A stretch of 64,000 bases of DNA from Phallusia mammillata. Taxonomy: Eukaryota; Chordata; Ascidiacea; Phlebobranchia; Ascidiidae. Shown here one piece after another: positions 50,501 through 61,460 of the stretch (position 1 is its first letter; each line of letters starts with the position of its first letter). Location: the NCBI GenBank assembly GCA_003260075.1, contig QLIY01000264.1, positions 81,597 to 145,596 of the forward strand, given 5' to 3'. The notes under the pieces were generated by a model. The model searched no databases and had not been told where the DNA came from. It worked only from the letters and a program-made list of their open reading frames with translations. The translations under genes and the position numbers were made by a program.

Positions 50501-52378
50501 CAACCAGATTATTCTATTGAGCCCCTTTAAAATTAAATTGCCTTTTCCCTACGCATCTTGTGGTTGGAAAAGACTGCTCTAGTCCGACTTTAATGTTGTG
50601 GCCTTATTTTCTTTTTCAATGTGGTGTTTATTTAATTCCAGGTAGCGTTGTGTTGAACACAAATCTTCCACAAGAAATTCCACCTCTCACAACAAAAGAT
50701 ATTGAACCATTCCAGAGAGTAACCACGCTCGGAAGCTTCCACCATGACGAGTAAAAAAATAATAATAGTCATAAATATGTAATGCAATTTTGAAGTTATT
50801 TTCTCTCATTGAGCAAAATTTTTGATCACACAATTTGTAACTTAAAAACAACTTTCTTGTAAATTTAGGTCAATAAGCAACTTTTATAACGACTTGGTCC
50901 CTCCGAATCGAGTTATTGATTTGAAAGCGATCCAAGTGGATATGCTGGATGCAAACCAAGGAATTGAAATTACCTTTACCGCTCCTGGGGACGACAATGC
51001 CATTGGCACTGGTATGTGATGCAAAGTAATTATTATTATCAATAGTTCAAGATGATCTCTAGCTTATAATCTTCTCAAAATGTTTTATAACCCTGATTTT
51101 ATTAGCTGCACAATATGAAATCCGATATACTTACGGGTCAACCAGTAAACTTCTGACGTCATTTGATGACGGCGAACTCGTGACTGACGTCATGGTGACG
51201 CAGGGCGATATAGATGATCCGATGAGGGCGTATCTGTTCGAGTCCCTGATTATCAAGTTGCCTGATATACCAGCAGTGGAAATGGTCACGTATGTAAACA
51301 TTGTATTCCGTCAATGTTCTTTGCATATCAGTACGTGTTGGTTTTGTTCAATTTCGAGACACAGTGATAACCGCCATTAAATAATAGTTTTCTAATGACA
51401 ACACCAGTCTATGCCGGGACGAAGTATGTTATTCACCTGAAAGTTGAGTTAATTTTATTAGGCCTGATAAAAGCATATATACCGTCACAATTACACTGAA
51501 TAATCACCAAGTCTGAAATAGCTGCGCAACGTTGAAACGTTATGGAGCGCAAAATAGTGAATGGCACAATTGATGGAACTAAGTGCGCTGCAGCTACACC
51601 GTAGTATGAAGAGTTATGTGGCGAAGAGTTAGCTCACCATGGAATAAGTTTGGCACACTGTGATTATAGCAGGACTGGGGGAAAGTAAATTGTTTTGGGC
51701 TATAGATGAACGTTGTTGAAAGCATTTATGCCAAATCTTAAGGTTTTCACACGATTCCACCACTACTGTTTTTTCCAACTCTACTAGTTTTGTATAATGT
51801 ATTGATGCAGCTTGTGTCCATAATGTAAAATGACTCTTGTTTATTTTCAGAGTTGGAATCGCAATGCGAGCTATTGACGATGCAGGAAACGCGGCTGATG
51901 TTTCAAACGTTGCTGTTCTCAATCTCTTCTTGTCACCTCCAGCAATTTCATGCACTGATGATGATGGAAATCCTGCCAGTTCGTATCCATTCCAAAAGGA
52001 CGGGGATTGCCTTAGATATTTCCAGGTATTGTACTCAGTTATGCGGCAGATTATGTACCAACAACTATCATGTATTGCAATTTTTGTCACCTGTGAAACA
52101 GTTCTTTTGTGGAAAAAACGGACGAAAGTTTTTCCACTGCATTCAATTTTTTTGCATTGAGTTACAAAAAAGCATGGGTATTTTCATTAACCGCTCAAAA
52201 ACAAGAGGAAAGCGAAAAATTACAAATCTTTTTTGTTTTAAAAATGTATTGCTTTGTTTTTCAGTGTGCAAGTGGAGAGTTGAAGACAATGGACTGTGCA
52301 TATGGTGCTGTGTTTGATCCTACGTACAATGTCTGTGTTCACCCATCATTGATGCCATCTTGTGCAGATGCTATTTAG
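44162..52378 (+). CDS. CLCA-family secreted metalloprotease/VWA protein with C-terminal chitin-binding domain
   Basis: Nineteen exons: 44162-44320, 44686-44823, 45673-45823, 46367-46481, 46786-46966, 47478-47729, 47791-48015, 48397-48507, 48564-48743, 48986-49280, 49317-49552, 49620-49722, 50065-50144, 50208-50310, 50642-50750, 50879-51011, 51106-51289, 51851-52025 and 52265-52378. Signal peptide: MRIIAVLKVFCLFCLCAEG. The zinc-protease motif HEWAHLRWGIFDE starts at 46381, as in CLCA proteins, which are secreted, self-cleaving regulators of calcium-activated chloride channels and mucus. The VWA domain has DISSS (47703-47717) and IIMTDG. A beta-rich region follows. The last two exons give a peritrophin-A/CBM14-like Cys pattern (YPFQKDGDCLRYFQC, then FDPTYNVCV), unusual for CLCA. 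There is an in-frame TAG at 49043 in exon 10. The stop codon overlaps a GTAAGA donor; splicing to 52620 would still give TAA. Confidence 0.88.
44384..44560. mobile_element. MITE interrupted by a 95-nt C-run, CLCA intron 1
   Basis: Long inverted ends: TGACCAAGAATTGCTCATCC, then AGCAG, at the left, and CTGCTGGATGAG, then AAATACTTGGTCA, at the right. The C-run at 44411-44505 begins right after the left arm, where the interior should be. CGAAACGTCGATTG follows it, related to the interior of the MITE at 54297-54455. ATGTTCCTTTGT flanks the element on both sides. Confidence 0.75.
45972..46165. mobile_element. hAT MITE in CLCA intron 3
   Basis: Starts CAGTGGTCGGCAACCGCC and ends GGTTGCCGACCCCTAG. 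It is the same group as 32702-32901, with CGGCCCGGTACCGGTCCGC in the interior. Flank duplication is unclear. No ORF. Confidence 0.75.
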
Positions 52379-52619
52379 TAAGAAAGCTTGAAAGGTTGTC
52401 AATATGCAAACAAATATCTTATAAGTGATATTTACATCACCAACAACGGTCCAATGCTGTAAAAGTCGTAAACTTCTTACACAAACTTCCACTTTAAGTT
52501 AATTAAACAATAAACATTGCAAATGAAGTAAAATAATTAGTTTCACATGTGACAGTAGTAAGAAATATGCAGGTGATTGTGTTTTGCTATCTATAAAACA
52601 ACTGTTGTTTTATTCTAGA

Positions 52620-52736
52620 GCCACCAGCCAACGACATTCATAAACGAAGACGAAACTATTACGATTCTGCAAGAAAAATCAAAGTATTAATTGACAGCTT
52701 TTCAACCTGTAACTTGCAAAATAATAAATTATGGTG
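52620..52736 (+). terminator. CLCA 3' UTR exon and polyadenylation signals
   Basis: An acceptor-like TTATTCTAG before 52620 and AATAAA at 52723-52728 fit a spliced 3' UTR. An earlier AATAAA-type signal lies at about 52508-52514, for the unspliced version. Confidence 0.45.
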
Positions 52737-53257
52737 AAAATTGTGGACTTTGTGAGTTTGTGAAAGAAGACAGCGTAGATTTTTTTAGCAACAAAATTGA
52801 GAAAATTTTATCTTAACTTTTAATCTTTGAATGATAATGACGAAATTGACAGTCTTCGAAATACAAATATTTGGTATTAGATTAAATTAAATGCTTTAGT
52901 CATCAATTTAATTTTTAAGTAGTTGATGTAGCAATATCAATAAAGGCCCTTCTGGAGACAATTCCAATATAATATATATGTGTGCCTTTCGACGCGATTG
53001 GCGACCATTTTTAAAGCGTATTTACCCAGACTTGTCATACCTTGTACTTAGACAAGTACCATGATTATATATTTATGTTAGTCACTACACTATAATAGAT
53101 TTCCAAGAAATAGTGACCAACATGGCATTTGAGCCGACAGAGCTAAAGTAGGGGTTTGACATTGCTTGTGTTCCATAACTTGACTAATATTATTTGACAA
53201 GTATTGTAAAAGTTACCCTTGGGTAGTCACAGTCCGTTATTGCGACAGAACTAATAA

Positions 53258-54907
53258 ATGGCATTACAGAAAAAAGACAGGCATGCTATGATTAAAAAGC
53301 GATACTTTTATTTTTCGTTGCATCAGCACCGATATTGCTGTAAAATCAAGCCCTTCCAAGAATCATTATGCTCTACCCACGCTTTTCTACTTAGCGCCGT
53401 GGGGAGAGAAGTCTTACTGACACCTTGCTCCAAGGAACTGAAAACCTACAGGCACAGAGACGCGGCGCCTAAGGCAATTACCGTGGACGATTGCATTTTC
53501 GGCAAAGAAATGTTGCAAGAGATTGGAGTTGGTGTGGCACAGTTTAGCAAGTCACTGTGAAGGTAGAAGGGTTAACCAAAGGTTTGGAGCAAATGCAGAT
53601 GTAATTAAATTGTAAGAAAAAAACAAATCTGAGCTCTTGTTATCAATTCGTTGTTTTATTTGCAATTGCTAGAGGCATTTTTGTCGAATTGCAAAAGGAC
53701 AGCATTAAATCCATTATTGCATCTGAAATGCAAGGTCATGTACAAAACCAAGAGAAGTTAGAGTATAATGTACAAGTGGGTAACGTAATTAACTAGCTGA
53801 TATTGGTGTATTAAACATGATATCTAGTGTTGCAAATATGACAAACTATTAACAGTTCGTTTAAAAGTTTTATTCATAAGTAATTGTTAATGTCACTTAC
53901 CTTGCATATATATCTTGCATCGATTTTCTTCAAACGAAAAGTGCGTTGTTTGATTTGATGACCCCAAACGGAAGAAAACCACACTTTGTATATATCATAG
54001 TCACAATAAATATTTGTTTAGAATCGCCTGTTATTCGGTTGCAAATTATCCAAGCTGATCTATTCCGACCTAATGGTTTCGATTTGTTCGGCGGTCATGA
54101 AGCAAAGAAAGACTGGGGCATAAGTAAGATACTAAGACGTTACGTCCAACCAAGAGAGTGTAATCTGGGTATGGTGCTACACACAAGCGAAAGGCCAAAC
54201 TATGGTTATAAGGTTAGTTTCCAAATTATGTTTTACCAGTAGTTTACAGTTTACATCTTTAAAGTCCCATAACCAAACATTTAATAAGAAACAATTATAG
54301 CTCTTCCAGCAGTTTTTGTAATAAATATAATCGACGTTACGACGTCCGATACAAGACGCCTTCTTCAGGATAATGGAAAAAAACACATAAAAAAAATATT
54401 AGAAAAAACTGCTGGAAGAGCAATACTTGTTTATATAGGCAATAGCTTATTTATTTGATAACACACAACTTTGTGCGTTAGTGGTTTTCTCAGCTTTGCT
54501 GGCTTTGATTTGGCAGGCCCTTGTAAAACTTGTATCTGGTTGAGAATGTTTATAACCGTAAATTCTGTATCTATATGTGCACAATTGTAAAACGTGTGGT
54601 TGTTATGGTTACTCCCAACGCTGTCTGATTATGCTTACTTTATTTTTTTGTGCAAATGTTCCAACTTGATGGGTAAATAAGAGTTAAATTTCGCATGCAT
54701 TATCATTTAAACCTTGTGATTCTGTATTTACTCACTCAAAACACGGTTGGCCAGTTCGAATGATTTGCTCAGATCAAAAAGCAAGTTAATTTGAGTGACT
54801 TAGGAGGCAAGATGTTTAGGACGGGCTTGCCGATGCCTTTTTTTACTCAGTTAGAATTGATGTACCTTTTTTATTTACAGTTTTCAACGGGAAAAGATAG
54901 TGATTAA
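53258..54907 (+). CDS. Small gene of unknown function
   Basis: Three exons join in phase: 53673-53779 (GIFVELQKDSIKSIIASEMQ), 54022-54212 (IQADLFRPNGFDLFGGHEAK, then LGMVLHTSERPNYGYK) and 54881-54907 (FSTGKDSD, stop TAA). An upstream open stretch ending near 53555 (ITVDDCIFGKEMLQEIGVG) can join the first exon through a weak GTCACT donor with correct phase. The true start is uncertain; the ATG at 53258 is only the first in the open frame. The product is at least 108 residues with no visible signal peptide or membrane segment. I do not recognise it. It lies between CLCA and the oppositely oriented tandem array; the last intron holds a MITE. Confidence 0.45.
54297..54455. mobile_element. MITE in the last intron of the small plus-strand gene
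   Basis: Inverted ends AGCTCTTCCAGCAG and CTGCTGGAAGAGC, with an interior of GACGTTACGACGTCCGATAC and CTTCTTCAGGATAATGG. The right tail, GCAATAGCTTATTT, also follows the 44384-44560 element. This intact copy shows what the C-run in that element probably replaced. Confidence 0.7.
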
Positions 54908-54973
54908 ATAATGATCAAGTAACATGGTAGGTATTCACAACAGTTTTTACAGCTTTAACAGTTCAGGTTTTTA

Positions 54974-56229
54974 TTAAAAGTAAAACATTTTAGTGTCATC
55001 AGCAGCCTTGGTTACTTTTCCTTCGTCGTAAGTTCCGTCATCAGTTGGTTGGAAACTTCTGCAATAAGAAAATACTATAGCATTGGATAATATAGTACGC
55101 ATTGGAAATAAAATATTGGGAAATACATACATTCTAAAGAAGGTTATCAAAACGTTTTTTACTTGTTCACGCATGGGCAGTTTTTAAAAATTTGCCCCTT
55201 TTTCATTAAAAAAACCCACTAATTCCGCTGAATATTTTTAGTGCAAGACACCGTTATGCTTTTGGGGGGGAGGAGAGTATACATCTTAGGTACAATGGAC
55301 TCCATCTAAAGCCACTATAAAAGCGTGTTGTCTTTATTAGTTTGTCTTGTGTTTGCGAAAATTAAACTGTCTGAATCCGATTCTCGAGAATTCTAAACTT
55401 ACTCCTCAATAATTAGCTTTGCTCCTTGTTTTCGTAGTTCATGTTTGCGAGCAAAGTATTGGGAAATTTTCTTTTTCTCGTCAGAATATTGTTTGTCAAG
55501 ATCTTTGAATAAACCTTTTTTGATTTCGTGCTCGATAAACACCATTTGCAACCTTCCACTACATCCATTATCAATCGCTAACTTGACAAGAGACGACATT
55601 GGAAGGTTTTTTAATTCTTGGTAATCCTTCCGGTGTGTGATATGACACTTTGCCACTTCAAAAATTAACCCCCAAAACAGTCGGCGATATTTGGGTTCCA
55701 CATCGTTCATTTTTTCTTGCATGAAATTTTCATACTGGTTTGGCAATGTGGATCGAAATTCATTAATTGTTTGGGGATCGCAACCGACATACTTTTCGGG
55801 GTTAATTTGTCGTTGCTTACATTCTCTATCATCAAATGCCCTCGCCCAATTGCCTCGTTCCGTTTCAACTGAAGCACTTCGTACTTCATTATATAATCTG
55901 CCGAACACAGTCAGTGAAGTATCTGGTTCATTGTTGACCAGAATTACTAAACAATTTCCATCTTTCATCAACTCTTCGTTGTTTGTGAGGGAAATCAACA
56001 TTCGAAGAACTTGTTTTCCGTTTAGATCACCAATCTCTATTTTGTAATATTGTAAAGTTTCAAAAGAAATCTCTCTTCCCTCGTTTCGAAAGTACAAAAC
56101 TCTTCCCTCAAGATATTCTCGAAATGTTCCTTGAAAATCTGAAAATCTTTGCAGATCTACAGAATCTTGATCAACAACTTTAATGGTCATGTTCAACAAA
56201 TCAAGCAAGTTTTCAAACGACAAACCCAT
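54974..56229 (-). CDS. Tandem-array protein, copy 1 (intact)
   Basis: Two coding exons, 56229-55403 and 55058-54974, encode about 304 residues. The phase-2 junction (GA plus A) gives Glu, then SFQPTDDGTYDEGKV. The start MGLSFENLLDLLNMT directly follows TTTGCAGA, so a 5' UTR intron probably ends one base before the ATG, as in copies 3 and 4. Family signatures: DLNGKQVLRMLISLTNNE, MKDGNCLV, VNNEPDTSLTVF, GNWARAFDD, EPKYRRLF, AKCH and LAIDNGCSGRLQ. No signal peptide or membrane segment is seen; the C-terminal part is charged and helical. I do not recognise the family. The two exons and conserved motifs across the array show that it is a real gene. Confidence 0.8.
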
Positions 56230-56485
56230 TCTGCAAACTCGATTCTTTTTATCTACTCGTTTACCAGTTTTGAAACCTTAATTGTGGCTCAAATTTATTC
56301 CACTGGTTTTAATGGCTGCTCACACTCAAAACGATTTCCTTCTCTACTATTTGTACGGTTGAGCACACAAAACAACACCGTACCCGTCGCGTCACGTATC
56401 AAATAGCGTCAATGTCGTTTTTATTGACGTCAGAAGCTAATACCAATTATACAGCGGCGTGGTTAACATCAGTCATACTGTAAAC

Positions 56486-56811
56486 CAGGGGTGCCAAAGG
56501 GCGGCCCGCGACGACATTTCAAGTTGCCCGCAACTGTTGTTCCAAATTTTGTTGCTATGGCCCGCCATAATTTGAATTGAGGTTTTGGGTTGCGGCGACT
56601 TACGACTTCACGCAAATGCTTTTCCATAGAACTTTATTTACCGGTAAAAAGAAAGTATATACGTGGTGCTGACGCAACAAAATCCTAAAATATTCTTATA
56701 TGCCGTATAATTTGTGTTATAATTGTCCGGTAAAAACTTTGCCAAAAAAGTTGGCCCGCCGGCGTCTTTACCTGGTATTGGCCCCTATTAAATAAGGTTT
56801 GGACACTCCTG
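56486..56811. mobile_element. hAT MITE with 8-bp duplication
   Basis: Ends CAGGGGTGCCAAAGGGCGGC and GGTTTGGACACTCCTG; flanks CTGTAAAC/CTGTTAAC match at 7 of 8. The interior has GGCCCGC motifs. It lies upstream of copy 1. Confidence 0.8.
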
Positions 56812-56833
56812 CTGTTAACGATTCTTTTTAGAG

Positions 56834-57159
56834 CTGGGTTCCCAACCTTTTTTGCTGCCACAAAACGAAATTAACCGTTTGCAGCAGATTTGCTGCTGCA
56901 AGACTACATCGAATGCCTACTTTATCTGTGCATTATCTTCCTAACTTTGTGCTCTGTTGTTTATTGCTGGCAGCAAGTAAAAAAAAGTATTGTTATGTGG
57001 CAATGGGGCTTATGGCATAATATCATTTACAATTCCAAAATAAAACTGTGCTGTGAAATCTGTTTCAAAAGCTGCTCTGTGGCCCAATGATCTTCGTACG
57101 TCTTGAAGTTCAATCTCGTACCGCCAAGGGATACGAGTAACCCCAGTTGGGAACCCCTG
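56834..57159. mobile_element. hAT MITE with exact 8-bp duplication
   Basis: Ends CTGGGTTCCCAACCTTTTTT and CCCCAGTTGGGAACCCCTG; exact duplication TTTTAGAG at 56826-56833 and 57160-57167. It sits 22 bp from the preceding MITE. Confidence 0.85.
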
Positions 57160-57169
57160 TTTTAGAGCC

Positions 57170-58125
57170 TTTAGCAGAGATGACAGTCAAACAAGTAACT
57201 TTAGTTTCGCTTCACATAAACTATTTTAAACTTATGTCAGGCGATCACCACGCCTCCTTGCGTAATGGTTTCCAAACTGATTTTTTTTTCACCAGCTAAC
57301 CACAACTATACAATATTAACTTCATTTTGGACTAAGTTGTAGACACCGCTTTCCCAAATTATTTTTTCATCTGTCAGTGACCAGTGGTTTAGTTGAATCG
57401 AAAAAAATAGCAACTTAACTTTTTATTTCACTAAAATGACGTCACATGGATGAACGACGAAACGCAACAAAACTTTACTCACGTCAAGAGGAAATCCCGT
57501 GTGGTTGTGTTTGTTTTTGCTAATCAAATAACAATCATTTATATGACCCTTGCGTCTCAATCAAAAGTTTTAACTTTCATTTAGCAATGTAGCGCAAAGA
57601 CGACTTAAAGGAATATGAAAAAATAAGATTTTTTTTATTGGATTTAAACCAATATGTTTAAAATTTAAACAAGTGAACTCCTAGACTCGTAGAGGTTCAT
57701 TTGTAGTTGCAACGCACTGCCCTGTTTGACGTCACAACGGTGCGAGACTACCACAGAAAAACTTAACTCACACCGATGGGGAATTCCCTTTCAGTTGAAG
57801 TTTGATGCCTCACTCAACGTTATATTTTTCACGGCATTTGATCTGAAACTACTGCGCCTCTTTTACTTTATTGGTTCCCTACAAAATTGCCCTTTTATCT
57901 TTGGCCCCCAACAGAGATATTTTAATCGTCTAAAAATATGTTTTATCTGCCACAAAAGCGTTACATTTATCTACAGTATAAATGTGTCGTATTTACACAC
58001 ACAATTCTACACCAACATTAATATATAGAGAGTTACAAGATTATTTATTAGCTATAATTCGAAATGAGAGGAAGAATTTAACTGCAGCGTAATCTTTAAT
58101 AGCACAAAATGTTCGTACAATATTT
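57170..58125. other. Intergenic, no gene seen
   Basis: AT-rich sequence between the two MITEs and copy 2. Fragments such as ACGTCAC...GTCACA and CAAGTAACTTTAGTTTCGCTTC recur in the upstream flanks of other array members (near 58905 and 62655), so part of it is the duplicated 5' flank. No coding exon was found. Confidence 0.45.
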
Positions 58126-58131
58126 GATGTC

Positions 58132-58720
58132 TCATCCACAAAATCTCGTTATCTCATGAGCAACTTGTCTCACTTTTTTGTCATTGTATTTTCCTTCAGC
58201 ATTTGGTGGAAAAATTCTATGATAAACATAAACGTTTCAACAAACCTTTCAATGTGATTTGTTTTGCGTATTGTGCCCTTCTAATTCTTTAACTTACTTG
58301 TCAATAATGACCTTTGCTCCTTCCAAACGTAGTTTGGCTTTTTCGCTATGGACTCTCGCAATTTGTTCCTGCCTGTTTCTTGTTTGTCTCATAATGGATG
58401 AAATATCCAAATTGTGGTCGTTAAAAACAGCCTGCAACTTTTAAGTGTTTGTGAACTCTCCAATCTCTCACGTGACATGTGGCAACTTCGAACAAAACTC
58501 TAAAAAACAATCGACGATATTCTGGTTCTATATTGGCCATGTTTTGCTCCATGAATTTCGAATATTCCTCAGGCAAAGTGGAACAAAACTCTTCAATAGT
58601 TTTGTCATCCAAACCAATGTAACGTAAGTCGTTCAGCTTCTCCTGACATGTTTTGTCATCAAAAGCTCTTGGCCAACTGCCTTTATCTTTGTCCAACAAA
58701 CTCTTTTTGTCTGTTTTCAA
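58132..58720 (-). pseudogene. Tandem-array copy 2, N-terminally deleted and frame-broken
   Basis: Begins within the middle of exon 1 (KGSWPRAFDDKTCQE), where coding sequence is joined directly to 5'-flank-like sequence (CTTTTTGTCTGTTTTCAAATTTT). The first ~130 codons are therefore deleted. A second out-of-frame deletion of about 60 nt near 58440 removes the part matching FPTSSLIKLALDNRSSG. The remaining C-terminal part and the second exon (58216-58132, FPPNAEGKYNDKKV, stop TGA) are open. The 58393-58440 stretch is identical to 59520-59567 in copy 3, so this tail may really belong to copy 3. Confidence 0.7.
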
Positions 58721-59038
58721 ATTTTTGTACTGTAATAAAGTTTGAATTTTTAACTGCTTGTAATGGCACCTGTCAATTTACTTATCAAATAGCGTCAGTA
58801 TCGTTTGATTTCTCACAAATATCAAAAGTGTAACGGCGTATTGTTGACACCAGTCATTTGGTAAATGATATCTTTTGTGACCTTTGGAACTCAGGTGAAA
58901 ATCAAACAAGTAACTTCAGTTTTACTTCGCAGAAACTAGTCGTACAGGTAGCTTTAAACTTCTGTCATGCGATTGCGTAATGATTTCCAAAATACCTAGC
59001 AAAGTGGCTTAACATATGTTGCAATTGCATAAACACTA

Positions 59039-59040
<2 letters not shown>

Positions 59041-59124
<84 letters not shown>
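59041..59124. repeat. 84-nt poly-C tract
   Basis: Uninterrupted C-run between array copies 2 and 3. It creates artefactual polyproline and polyglycine open frames on the two strands. Confidence 0.9.
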
Positions 59125-59185
59125 AGGGGACACATATTGATTTTACTCAAATTGTTTTTGTTTGTTTTTCTTACTTTTTTTCTTT

Positions 59186-59522
59186 CCCCCCCCCCCCCCT
59201 ATAGTATGTCATTTATAGGTGTCAATTGTTGTGTTCAACCCTGTAGTTCTAAACCCCCCCCCCATTGGCTGAAATTTGGATAGCTTGTAGAGTATGCCAT
59301 TTGTAGGTGTCAATTATTGTGTTCAACCCTGTAGCCTCCCCCCCCCCCCCACTTTGTTTTTGTTGATAACCCCAGTATTTACCCCGCTAGCCCCTGCAAT
59401 GAGTGAGTTTTTAAACAGTGTCAGAAGTGGCTGGAATTTGGTTTTCTTATATAGTATGCCATTTATAGGTGTCGAATGTTGTGTTCAAACCTTTAGTCCT
59501 AACATTTACAATCCCCCCCCCC
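59186..59522. repeat. Tandem units each ending in poly-C
   Basis: The unit TAGTATGCCATTTATAGGTG, then TCAATTGTTGTGTTCAACCCTGTAG, occurs three times (about 59202, 59292 and 59453). Each copy is followed within a few to about 20 bases by a C-run (59254-59263, 59338-59350 and 59513-59522), and another run (59186-59199) precedes the first. TGGCTG(G)AATTTGG is also repeated. It may be a natural minisatellite or chained allelic fragments. Confidence 0.6.
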
Positions 59523-60250
59523 ATGGATGAAATATCCAAATTGTGGTCGTTAAAAACAGCCTGCAACTTTCCACTACTTCGATTATCAAGTGCTAATTTG
59601 ATAAGAGAAGAGGTTGGAAAGTTTTTTAAATGTTTGTAAACCTTCCAATGTCTCACGTGACACTTCGCTATTTCGAATACAATTCCAAAAAACAATCGAC
59701 GATACTTTGGTTCCAAATCGACTATCTTCTGTTGCATGTATATCTCATATTGCTTCGATAATGTGGAGCGAAATTGTTCAAGTGTTTGCGAATCGTAGCC
59801 GACAAACTCAGGTATCTTTTGGCGCCTGGAACATGTTTTATCATCAAATGCTCTTGCATGTCTTCCTTTATCTTCATCCGATTCAGCCAAAACACTTCTA
59901 GGTTCACACCAGCAATAACTGTAAAACACGGTCAGTGAAGTATCTGGTTCGTTGTTGACCAGAAACACGAAACAATTTCCATCTTTCATCAACTGTTCGT
60001 TGTTTGTGAGTGATATCAACATTCGAAGAACTTGTTTTCCGTTGAGATCACCGATCTCAAATTTATAAAACATTAGATGATCAAAAGCAAACATTCGTCC
60101 TTTATTTGCATAGTGTAGAATTCTTGATTCGAGGTCGTCCCGAAAAGGTCCTTGAAAATCGGAAAATCTTCGTGGATCTACAGAATCTTGATCACCAACT
60201 TCAGGAGTTATGTTTAACAAATCAAGCACGTTTTCTAGCGACAAGCTCAT
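59523..60250 (-). CDS. Tandem-array protein, copy 3 (3' end cut by a C-run)
   Basis: Exon 1 from ATG 60250 (MSLSLENVLDLLNITPEVGD) stays open through all family motifs (DLNGKQVLRMLISLTNNEQL, NNEPDTSLTVF, HARAFDDKTC, EPKYRRLFFGIV, LQAVFNDHNLDISS). It is then cut at the 10-C run 59513-59522, so the last ~35 codons of exon 1 and exon 2 are missing. The TTTGCAGA before the ATG matches copies 1 and 4. The lost end is probably the intact tail at 58132-58440, to which 48 bases at the cut are identical. Confidence 0.7.
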
Positions 60251-60577
60251 TCTGCAAACTTTGCAATGTCTGCATATTCAAAAGCATGTTTAAAAATTTT
60301 TTTAAGCTGTAGTGGCTTATTCTGTCGCGGAATTTTTCATAGTGTATTTTCATTGTAAGAAGATAAATTCCAAAATCTATTTATCATACAAAATCTTTAC
60401 CAACCGCAACAACTAGGCAATTTAATTCAAAACATAACTGCCAGAGAACTACACCAAACGTGACTTACAACTGTTTTCAATGAGAACAAGTCCAACTAGC
60501 TACACGCATAATGGCATTAACAGTTGAATTAAAACAATTTGTATCGACACAACAAAGTTTTAGCGTTACTATATTAT

Positions 60578-60649
60578 GTGGTATACTTTATCCTTATCCC
60601 CAACTTCAATGGTTATGTTAAACAAAGCACGCACGTTTTTAAACGGCAT
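60578..60649 (-). pseudogene. Remnant of another array member's N-terminus
   Basis: After TTCTGCAAAC-type flank (TTTGCAGAAT on the minus strand), ATG at 60649 begins a short frame (MPFKNVRALFNITIEVGDKD) that aligns with the first 20 codons of the family (M-SF-NVLDLLNIT-EV-D-D). Beyond that, homology stops. The flank at 60655-60720 also matches other copies' 5' flanks. Confidence 0.6.
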
Positions 60650-61460
60650 ATTCTGCAAACTTGGCTCTTTGTTCCGTTTTTCGAATTTTGGCACTGTATT
60701 TAAAGTTCAAATTTATTTAACTGATTTATTACCTTCTCACAATGAGTTCCTTCTCCACAGGTGGTAAGGTTAAGCACACAAACCAATACCCTAACTGTCT
60801 TGTCTCAAATAGCGACAGTGTTGCTTTGTTGGTCGTGGGGACAAACACCATTTTGAAGCCAGTGTTTTGACGCAAGATTTGGTGTTCTATGGTGGTTCTT
60901 TGTTTAAGACTGCGACCTTGTTGCGTCACTTCTTTGTCTTAATTTGTTGTTGCTTCAATCAAAAACCTCTACTTTCCTTCTGCAATCGGTCTTCTCAGCA
61001 GAGATTTACGCAACATTTTATTTTACACGAAGACGTGTTTTACTTGCATTTCAAGTAATGTCTATTTACAATACAGGTTTCATGTATTTACGCACGGGCA
61101 TGCACAAAAGATTTAGAACCAGCAATTAAACAAAACAGCACATAATGAAACAAACAAAGCCGCAAAGTGAAGGTCAGCAAACCAAGAAAGTTTGGAAGAA
61201 GGAGTAAAAGTTCACAACTGGAATACATATCTTGGGTCGTTGCAAAGATCAAACGGATTCTGTCACACTTTTTGATGAAGAGTTTCAATTTAACTGATTC
61301 GCTATACAAAATAAATTTTAGGGGGAATTGAACTGTAAGGTAAATCGCTGCTACCTTGAATGTTTAAAAATGTTCAAGGCGGCAAATGCTTTTTCTGTTT
61401 AGTCACATTCACGATGTCCGTGTCATTTCGCTACATTTACTAATGGTTTAAATTCGTTGT

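Noticed and set aside
55691-56047. A 118-residue plus-strand open frame
   Set aside because: Antisense shadow of array copy 1; the minus frame is conserved across the array.
58965-59283. Polyproline/polyglycine open frames
   Set aside because: Products of the 84-nt C-run and neighbouring C-runs.
59186-59522. G-quadruplex or i-motif regulatory cluster
   Set aside because: Poly-C could form such structures, but the tracts look technical and lie at sequence joins, so a regulatory claim is unsupported.
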